From positions 255,584 to 319,583 of the forward strand of contig JBBHKE010002856.1 of assembly GCA_037447655.1 (NCBI GenBank): DNA of 64,000 nucleotides, in the 5' to 3' direction. This document shows, in pieces, positions 35,172-44,100 of the stretch (its first letter is position 1; the number at the start of each line of letters is the position of its first letter). The translations under genes and the position numbers were made by a program. Below the pieces are notes generated by a model, which had not been told where the DNA came from, did no database searches, and saw nothing but the letters and a program-made list of their open reading frames with translations. The stretch comes from Zygnema cylindricum (Eukaryota; Streptophyta; Zygnematophyceae; Zygnematales; Zygnemataceae).

Positions 35172-36226
35172 TGTAGAAATTAATGGTCCATTTAAAGTAT
35201 TTTCTAGGTCTAAATAGAAATATAGAAAGAAGCCGAGGCAGTCTACATCTAACTTCTTTCTTCAACTCTCAAACTTGTCGCAGTCACTGAGAAATTGGAG
35301 AGGGAGCTTGAGCCATGGCTACCTAGGCTATCCAGAAGTTTACGGGAGATATATATTAGTTAGGAGTATATTTACTAAATGGTAAGTGCCGGCCACAAGA
35401 TTTGATCTTGGTACCTATCAGCCGGCAGACAGCCGGTAGCCGGTAGCCTTAGCCGTTAAGTCTTTAACTAGTGTTACGTACTATAGGGTTTGATATTTAA
35501 TTAAACATTATCAAGTAGGATAATTCATTTAACTGTAACTATTTACGGGAGACATAGATCTATTAATGTAAAAGTACAGATTGCGGTACGGAAAAGAAAC
35601 GAATACCGCGCATTTATTTCTTTAATGAAAAGAATACCGCACATATATTTGTTACGGTTACGATTAAACATGAATTTAATCGGACGGCTGGAATTAACGC
35701 CGAGATCACGGAATAGGATTTTGGCGGTTTGTGGTCATCACCACATCGGATGACACGTGGCGGAATTACATTGGATAGCGACATCTTTGAGGATTACGGG
35801 AGCGAATCCGGACATACCACGTGTCGACATTTAGGCCATGTTGTACAGTGTCCGTACTGAAAGTACACCGACAGCTGTACTTTTGTGTACGGAACTGTAT
35901 TCTGATTAGCTTCGTACATCAGAAGATAGAGTCTGTGAGAGAAATAAGACTTAGAAAAATTAGGAGCAAGTACCCTCTCTCCCAGAGAGCTTTTGTACAA
36001 AAGGTCAACTTTGACCCTCCATAACTTACTACTCAGGGGATTAAATTTAGAGATTCTTTTTGCTATCGACTCAGGGGAGTCTTACCTTCACAAGGGTGAA
36101 GTTGGTAAGAGTTAGTGTCTACCAGGTTGGCAGTTGTTTTTGGTGAAACACAAAGATGTCAGGGTTATCCTAAAGGCTTTTTGGAAGCTGTCCACTTTGA
36201 GGACTTATGGACGTCTTAGAGTTTGA
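35172..36226 (+). repeat. 3' LTR of element D
   Basis: 1055 bp, same length as the 5' copy once H is removed. Ends GTTTGA where the 5' copy ends GTTTCA, then TSD ACACT. Confidence 0.9.
35393..35460 (-). other. tRNA-like module, element D 3' LTR
   Basis: Minus strand: TTAACGGCTAAGGCTACC (A-like) and CAAGATCAAATCTTG (B-like). Confidence 0.5.
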
Positions 36227-36231
36227 ACACT

Positions 36232-36876
36232 CACTTGTGAATCACACATACTTATGAAGGCACATCTACGGTGCCGATTTCACAAGGAGGACGGAAGATA
36301 AACGACGCCGACTATTTGGATGTGAATAGGACTAGATTCAAGATAGTCCTACTTAGCTTTTTGTTTTCAGTGTCACTGTACAGGTAAGATAGATTAGTGA
36401 ATCTATTTTCTGATGGCTGGGAAAGTAGCCAATTTCGTTTGGAATGACATGCCTTGATCACACGGGCATATCTCACAGTATTAGGTGTTTCACGTAGATA
36501 TTCGTACTACTGGCATGCCTCCGTATGCTGAGCAGCACAGCTTACTGTATATGTGTAGGACTTAGCCATTTTTGACTTAGGAACAACTATGTACTAAAAA
36601 CTGTTTAATGACATTTTTTTGTTAATTTTGACTTTGAATATCTCATAGTTTTTTGATCAGAATTAATTGTGATTTTGTTATTTTGTTCCTCATGATATCT
36701 TCTACGATATTGTATATTTTAAGAGCAATAAGGCACTTGTGTTAGATTTTGTGTTGTCTCAAAGTTGATGTTTTCTCAACCAATTTTCTCTGAAAGCTTC
36801 GAGTTGATTTATATTCTAAGATGACAACTCCTACCTCTTCTTCATCTTCGGTACGAGCTGTTGTCTCAAAACAACA
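36232..36876 (+). repeat. 3' LTR of element B, right part
   Basis: Remaining 645 bp of the B LTR, ending CTCAAAACAACA, followed by TSD CCTCT. Confidence 0.85.
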
Positions 36877-36881
36877 CCTCT

Positions 36882-37138
36882 TTTATATACCCTTGTTCTT
36901 GTAGTAAAGAATTAACCCACATCAGTTCTTTCACAGTAGAACAAGAGGCCATGTACTCAGCCTCGATAAAGGACTAAGCAACCATCTTTTCTTGTTTGTT
37001 GCTCTTAAAACAAGCACCTTCCCCCACATACAACACATCCCCAAAAGTGCATCTTCTTATAAGTGCATCCCCATAACTGGCAACACTCCAAGTGGTGATC
37101 TCAGTGTGATCCCCTCTTAAATGCAACCATAAATCTCT
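36882..37138 (-). pseudogene. Copia RNase H remnant, part 2 (array C)
   Basis: Continues 17083-17355 across element B: RNase H codons for MWVNSLLQ, VEYMAS-like and TTWSVASYGDA. Ends abruptly at the E-family LTR scrap. Confidence 0.8.
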
Positions 37139-37411
37139 TGCTAGGATTAAGTATTGAGAACTCATTTAGCGTCGAGATATTCTCGTAGCTAAAGTAGCGA
37201 CGTCCAGCGACGAAGTAGATTTGTTACTAGATATTTGAAGTGACATAGAAATTGTGTGTTCGTTTCGCTTCGTGTAAGGTTTGGTCGACCATACAAGTGA
37301 CGTGGAAATTGTTTGGTTTGTTTCGGTTCACGTAAAGTCTAGTCTTACCATGTAGTTCAAGTTGGTTCGCAGTTAAGTTTTCTAGTCCTACTATGTTGAT
37401 CTAGTCGGTTC
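37139..37411 (+). repeat. E-family LTR fragment
   Basis: First ~270 bp of an LTR matching those of element E (reverse-complemented), starting TGCTAGGATTAAG, with the TCGTAGCTAAAGTAGCGACG stretch. Cut at 37411 by the LTR of element F; the remainder is not seen beyond F. Confidence 0.75.
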
Positions 37412-38331
37412 TGCTGTTCTACGACCATCGTTGCAGGTGGAGGAGCAGCACTAGTAGTAGAAGTAGACAAGATACACTCTCATAAGCTATCAAGAATTAT
37501 ATCAAACAGTAGTCTTCAAGTGCTCACGAAATCTTATACAAGCATCCAAACCTAACAAAACTCTATCAGTATATAAAGTAGCATAAACACTAACTACTCC
37601 CAAAGTTTCAGCTCAATTGAGGTGACAACACTCAAGATATAATACTCAGAAGTTTCCCAAAAACTGTCTATAGTTTACTACTTTGAAGTCTGCATACAAA
37701 TTACATTCTAAGTCCTAACTCTTATACTCTTACTGAGTATCTACTTTTAGTTGTCCTATTACATAATGTTGCACTCCAGATACAGGTGTTCGTAAGAGAT
37801 ATGTCCAAAACACAAAACTACCACTGAGATCTAATTACTTCTAATCACGCTAAAACTAATTTACCACTGTACAATCACATTACTGGGAATCTGTACTAAG
37901 TGATTGTACAAATACTCGCCGCCGGCAAGTTACATTTGTCCGGATATGTGCACTCAGTCGTTGTAAAGACATCTGTCAGTAAGTCATTTGTGAATCTCGT
38001 GCGTTGACTCAATTTTGTTCAACCGTAGCAGCGCAGTCCAGTTGCAGATCATATTCAAATATCTGCAACTTCGCCCCAGCTGCATTGTCCCATACCAAAA
38101 ATAGCCGCAGCTGCGTTTGTCTTGTTGCGTAGCAACTGTGTTGGTTCAGACGGACCATATTAAAAATAATGGAAGCTGCGCTTGTTCCATTTGGGTTCAA
38201 CTGCGCTGTTAGAATACTGGTGTCGGTACCATTAAAACTTTCATTCTGTTTCAAGTGACGACGCCTGTCCCTATAGATCTATTTTCCCGCCGTCTTATAA
38301 ATTTGTTGAGACTTAAGCTTTCAAAAACCAA
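37412..38331 (-). repeat. 3' LTR of element F
   Basis: 920 bp. In element orientation it starts TATTGGTTTTTGAAAGC and ends AGAACAGCA. Contains several AGCGCAG/GTAGCAAC repeats. Confidence 0.8.
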
Positions 38332-38345
38332 TACTCCCCTAAAGC
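38332..38345 (-). other. Polypurine tract of element F
   Basis: The minus strand reads AGCTTTAGGGGAG just before the LTR, as in element B. Confidence 0.75.
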
Positions 38346-38560
38346 TTTAGACTCATAGTATAAGCTGAGTTGTGATGTCGTATTTAGTGCATCATGGCAT
38401 CATTGCAGTGCAACATGGTAACATAGTAGCGCAGCTATAACAGCGCAACTTAGCAACATAGCAGTGCGGCAAACCAACTAATCACCTGGGTCCATTACAT
38501 CCTAATTTTGGGCTATCGCAGCATGGTAGTATCGCAGTTGAGCTAATCACCTATTCACCC
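38346..38560 (-). repeat. Repeat-rich 3' untranslated stretch of element F
   Basis: Degenerate copies of GCAGCGCAAC / AACATAGCAG between the RNase H end and the polypurine tract. The same motif family fills the solo LTR at 7789-8281. Confidence 0.6.
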
Positions 38561-40121
38561 AATCCTACTGCATTCCTAAAATAGTTCAGCTTGAAGCTGG
38601 AAGAGCTTTAGTAAGCATATCAGCAACCATTCTTACATCTGGCAGATAGCATAATTTGATCACCCTAGAGAACACTTTTTCTCTTACAAAGTGTAAACGT
38701 ACATCCATGTGCTTACTCTTGAAGTAGTGACTTGGGTTAGAGGAAATGGCAATGGCAACCTAGTTATCACACCAGATCACTTGTGGCCCAACATGCATGT
38801 ATCCTAGTTCTTGAAACATGGATTTTACCCATGAGAGTTTTTTGAGGGCCAAGCTTGCTGCCATATATTGTGATTCCATTGTCGACCGCGCTGTAACCTT
38901 TTGAAGTTTGCTGCTCCAGCACGACGTTCAGTTCCCAATCTGCAAAACGAATCCCGTGGTGGATTTTTGGCTTGGCATATCGCCATAGCTTAAACACTCC
39001 ACGTTTGCATCTTTACTTCTCCTCCGCCTTGTGTGAGATTAAGGTCTTTTGCCCCTGCCAAATATCTTAAGATTCTCTTTGCTGCATCAAAATCAGATTT
39101 TCTTGGATTTACTAGACTCCTACTCAGTACCCTGACTGTTGTAGCAATGTCAGGACGGGTTCAGTTCATGAAATATATCAAGCTTCCCAATATTTGTCTG
39201 TAAGGTATTTGTGTCATATAATTATTCTCCCCTGACTCTCAATACTTGCTAAGAATGACACCTGGTTTTGTCTTTTCTCCCTCTAACTTCTGCCGATATT
39301 TTATTGGAGTTAGACATCCTTTTGCCCTTGCATTCCATACTCATCTAACATGTTTCCAATAGCCTCTTTTTGAGTCAATTTTATTACTTTCTTATTTTTT
39401 TCCCTTTCTACCTGAATACCCAAAATGTATTTTGCCTCAGTGAGATCTTTCATCTCGAATCGTGAGTTTAAAGCAGTTTTGATTTTGTTGAATTCAACCA
39501 TTAATTTGCTGATTAATAGTAAATCATCTACATATACTGCTTTATACACTATCCCATTTTCACCCTTTAGAACGTAGACAGAGAACTTTACCTTTGAAAT
39601 CATAGGCTAGTTAGGAATTCATTAAGCTTCAGATTTCACTGTCTGGGGGCCTGTTTTAGGCCTTAAAAAGATTTTAGCAACTTGCATACTAAGTGTTTTT
39701 TTCCTGGTTCTGCATACTTTTCAGGCTGCTGCATGTAAATGATCTCCTCTAGTTCTCCATGCAAAAATGTTGTCTTTTCATCCATCTGATTTATTTCCAT
39801 ATCCTCTATAGCAGCTAGGGACAAAAAAATCCTAACTGTCGCAAATCTTACAACCGGAGAGAATGTTTCTTCAAAATCGATTCCTTCCTTTTATTTATAA
39901 CCCTTTGCCACAAGTTTGGCCTTATATCGTTCAATGGTGTTATCAGGATTTAACTTCACTTTAGATACCCATTTGCTGTCGTTCCCCTTACGGTCTGGAG
40001 GAAGTTCCACAAGCTCCCATGTTAAGGCCTCCATGATCGACTTTATTTCGTTATTTGCTGCCTCGATCTAGTGATTTCGCTTTGGTGATGACAAGGCCTC
40101 TTCGATGGTTAACGGATCCTC
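38561..40121 (-). pseudogene. RT-RNase H remnant of element F
   Basis: RNase H codons at 38580-39000 (VADMLTKALP, HMDVRLHFVREKV, CDNQVAIAISSNP) and RT at 39160-40080 (YVDDLLLIS in the stretch 39310-39603, MDEKTTFLHGELEE-like near 39770). Multiple stops. Interrupted by element G at 40122. Confidence 0.85.
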
Positions 40122-40126
40122 TGAGG

Positions 40127-41128
40127 TGCAATTCTGTGTCCTCCATTGGACTACAGAATACAGGAAGCCTCTAGATAGTATTTAACTAACCCACTTTAAG
40201 CCACGACCACTTCTGCCCAAGAAGGCAAACTGAGAATTTGACTGCACCCCTGTGTAGCCTGGACTCCCTTGAGTCCGTAGCAAAAAGAATCACTGAAAAC
40301 GGCCAACCAGGCGATAAGTTATGAGCCGGCAAAAATGCCAATTTATACAAAGCTCTCTTAGAGAGAGGTGTCTGTCTACCAAATATTTCCTAAGTCCTAA
40401 ATCCCTCTCACAACCCCTATCTACTAAAGTACGAACCAATCGTATTACTGTAAAGTACAGAAAGGTACTATGGCCGATGTACTTTCTGTACGGCCGGTGT
40501 ACAACAAGGCTCTTGAGTGGACGCGTGTCATTTTTCCACTTGTCCGTACTTCCTCCGGAATTCCCGCGTCCGAATGTCATCCTTCCACGCGGCGCCACGT
40601 CATGCCACGTCCATAAAATCCAAAGTGACCATTCCGCGATCTCGGCGACGACGTGCGCCGTCGGATTAAATCCGACATTAAATGTCGACCGTTAAAAGTG
40701 TCTGTTTCATTTGTTTCGTGCGAAATGACGTTTCGCATTAAATCTTAACAAGTTCTATGTTCGTTTCGTTTCATATTCTAGTTAGATCATTTCGGTACTA
40801 TACAACAGTTTATATATGAATGAAACCCTATATTATCTAACGGACTTCTACGACAGACAAGTTAGAGCTGACGGCTACGCCACGCTCTACCGGTCGGGGG
40901 TTCGAGTCCTGTCGGACTCAACCTTTTGTTGAGAGTGACTTAAGTCACTCTTTAGTCCTTCCTATGGAGCTGAGGCAGCCATGGCTCCATCGTCTCTCTC
41001 TCTTTCAGTGACTACAACAAGTATGGGGGAGAGAGAGAAGAGATGGAGGCAGGCTGCCATCATTTCTTATATATGTTTCCGCTAATTTATTTTAAACTAG
41101 AAAATACAAAAACTACTTATTTCAACAC
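40127..41128 (-). repeat. 3' LTR of element G
   Basis: 1002 bp, TGTTGAAATAAGTAG...AGAATTGCA in element orientation. Conserved TGACTACAACAAGTATGGGG block near 41008. Confidence 0.97.
40850..40916 (+). other. tRNA-like module, element G 3' LTR
   Basis: CGACAGACAAGTTAGAGC (D-arm-like) and GGGTTCGAGTCC (perfect B-box consensus), about 30 nt apart. Antisense to the element. Confidence 0.75.
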
Positions 41129-41141
41129 TCCCCTTATTTTC
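41129..41141 (-). other. Polypurine tract of element G
   Basis: The minus strand reads AAAATAAGGGGAG up to the LTR; it starts at the last base of the stop codon region. Confidence 0.8.
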
Positions 41142-44100
41142 TAGTCTATTTTTAATTTTTCTTTTAATCCACATTTTTCCCTGCAGTATTTTAATTTCGG
41201 CGAGGGTACAGGTTTGGTCATCATGTCCGCTACCATTTCCTCATCAGATCTATATACAAGATTCACTATTTTATTCTCAACTTTTTCTCTTACAAAACTT
41301 AATCTTATGTCCATATGTTTAGCCTTAAAATGATGTTTTGGATTTGCTGCAATTGCTATGGCCGCTTGATTATCACAAAACACTTCATGCACTCCCTCCT
41401 TCATATACCCAAGTTCTTGCAGCAAGGACTTGACCCACATCAACTCTTTCACAGCAGAACAAGAGGCCATGTACTCAGCCTCCATGGTGGACTGTGCAAC
41501 CACCTTTTGTTGCTTACTGCTCCAACAGCATGCACCTTCCCCAACATACAACACATACCCAGAAGTGCATCGTCTCATAGGTGCGTCCCCATAACTGGCA
41601 TCACTCCAAGTAGTGATGTCAGTGTGCTCCCCTCCCAAATGCAACCATAACTCTCTGGTTCCAACCAGATATCTCATGACTCTCTTGGCTGCCTCCCAAT
41701 CCCTCTTCCTAGGATCATTCAGACTCCTACTGAGTACTCCAACTGCTGCCGCTATGTCCGGCCTGGTACAATTCATAAAATAGATTAAACTTCCTACGAC
41801 CTGTCTATAAGGGATAGTCTTCATAAACTCTCTCTCTTCAATACTCATTTGATCATCTAAGATAATTACTCCTCCTTCTACACTCCCATCACTTACTTTT
41901 TTCAAGTCCATGGGAGTGGTACAACTGTTAGCATTTTCCATCTGGAATTTCTCAAGCATATTACCTATTGCTTCTTTCTGAGTAAGTCTGATAATCTTCT
42001 TCCCCCTATCTCTCTCCATCTGAATCCCCAAAATATATTTTGCCTCCCCTAAATCCTTCATATCAAATCTGCTTCTAAGTTCTGTTTTTAACTTATTGAT
42101 CTTTTCCAAGGATTTACTCAACACAAGCAGATCATCCACATAAATTGCATTAAAAATGACACCATTCTCATCTTCAAACATATAGATAGAATGGTCAGAG
42201 CTTATACGGATATATCCCAGACTAGTAAGAAACTCATCTAGCTTCTTGTTCCACTGTCGGGGAGCCTGCTTTAGTCCATATAAGGACTTTATGAGCCTGC
42301 AGACTTTGCTCTCTTCTCCTTCCTCCACGAACCCCTCGGGTTGTCTCATGAAAATTTCTTCCTCTAACTCACCATTAAGAAACGCAGTCTTAATGTCCAT
42401 CTGATGGATTTCCATGTCTTCCGCTGCTGCCAGGCTGAGGAGAATCCTTACTGATGGGAACCGAACAACTGGAGCAAAGGTCTCCTCATAGTCAATCCCT
42501 TCCTTTTGGGTGAACCCCTTCGCTACCAATCGAGCCTTATATCTTTCAATGGTATTATCTGGGTTCAGTTTTAGTTTAAATACCCATTTACACCCAATAG
42601 GTTTTCTGTCTGGAGGACAATCTGCTAATTCCCAGGTATTTGCTTCCATGATAGAAGCCATCTCATCATTTATAGCTCTAATCCATCTTTCTTTCTCTGG
42701 AATATTCACTGCCTCCGAGTAAGACTGAGGCTCGTCAGGGTGAGATAGCTTAGTTACCTTATGAGCGACTTGTTTTTCCTGTAATCTTTTGCTGCTCCTT
42801 CTTCCTCCCTCAAACTCTGAAGCAAGAATGGATGGAAGTCTTGGATTTCTTCTCACTGTTTCATCGGCTCCCCTGTCCATGGAAACCGGTTCTTGTCCTG
42901 CTTCTTCTATCTCCTCGAAGTCCATAGGAGTATGTGAGGTTTCCGGTGAGTCTCCTGTATCTTGGATCTCCCCTGAATCTGTAATCACGGTGTCACCCAT
43001 ATCCCTTTCGGGAACGACCGAGTTCTCCTCACTTTCAGACTCAAATCTGATCCTAATCTTCTTTGTATATTTGAAGGGGTCAAATGACTTCCCTTCATCC
43101 ATGACAACTAAGTGTTTGACCAGAATGATATCTTTCTTTGCCAAGTCATATACTCTATATCCCTTAACATCCTCATCATATCCCACAAAGTATCCAGGTT
43201 TTCCCTTAGCATCTAGTTTCCAGTTTTTCCTATCCGTGTCAAGACTGTAAACTTGGCTACCAAATACTTTAAGGTGTGAGATATCTGGTTTCCTTCCAAC
43301 CCATCTCTCATAAGGTGTGACTCCCTTTACTGCTGAGGTGAGGACTCTATTCTTAATATAGTTGGCACAGTTCATTGCCTCTGCCCAAAATCTCTTTCCT
43401 ATTTTCTTGTCTGCCAACATACTGCATGCACTATCTCCTAGTGTTCTATTCAACCTCTCAGCTACCCCATTTTGTTCCGGGTTATATGGCACAGTTTTCT
43501 GGTGTTGCACTCCCTCATCTCTCAGATATTCCTCAAACTGGTTAGAGGTATATTCCCCCCCATTATCACTCCTTATCCTTTTAATAGGGGTTTCATGCAA
43601 CTTCTCGCTCCAAGCTTTATATTCTTTGAAGTAAGTGGATGCTTCGGACTTATTTTTCAGAAAGTAGACTCTAGAGTATCTAGACCAATCATCAGTTATT
43701 GTCATCATAAACCTCTTTCCTCCAACCGAAGGTACTTTTGCAGGTCCCCAAATATCTGTGTGGACCAAATCTAACACTTTCTCACCTCTATATGTGGCGG
43801 CTTTGGGAAAGGGAAGTCTGTGAGCCTTACCTTGAGCACAACCACTACAATCATCCATTATTTCATTATCCCCAAACTGAATGCCATCTACTACCCCAAG
43901 CTTTTTCATTTCCCTTAACCTATCAAAATGCACATGCCCCAAACGCTTATGCCAAATCATCACCTTAGGAACACCAACATAGTAAGCATTCTTCTTTTCA
44001 TTACTCAAGTTAAGCCTAAACATTCCTTGGCTACCCTTATCTGCTGTGAAGTAAACTTCATTCCCATACTTAGCTGTAAAGACTCCCTTTCTGGTGAAGG

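Larger units (their letters stand above)
23343..36226 (+). mobile_element. Copia element D, middle of the nest
   Basis: Perfect TSDs ACACT (23338-23342 and 36227-36231). LTRs of 1055 bp, TGTAGAAATTAATGG...GTTTCA: the 5' copy is split by element H (23343-23768 and 30196-30824), the 3' copy is 35172-36226. Internal domain 30825-35171 with decayed gag-pol. Solo LTRs of this family occur at 9625-12042 and 49755-50810. Confidence 0.9.
17356..36876 (+). mobile_element. Copia element B, outermost of a three-element nest
   Basis: LTRs TGTTGTTTTTGG...AAACAACA at 17356-18207 and (split) 23135-23342 plus 36232-36876. Perfect TSDs CCTCT lie at 17351-17355 and 36877-36881. Internal domain 18208-23134 holds a decayed gag-pol with a solo LTR of the same family. 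Its 3' LTR is interrupted by element D, which carries H. By eye the two LTRs differ at roughly one base in ten, so this is the oldest of the three plus-strand nest members. Confidence 0.9.

Noticed and set aside
40850-40916. A functional tRNA gene.
   Set aside because: A- and B-box-like strings and spacing are present, but I could not fold a complete acceptor stem and anticodon arm, and the sequence lies inside LTRs. Recorded as a tRNA-like module.
42789-43250. Plus-strand open frame of 153 codons opposite element G.
   Set aside because: It is a shadow of the gag-pol frame; similar shadows occur opposite element H at the matching place.
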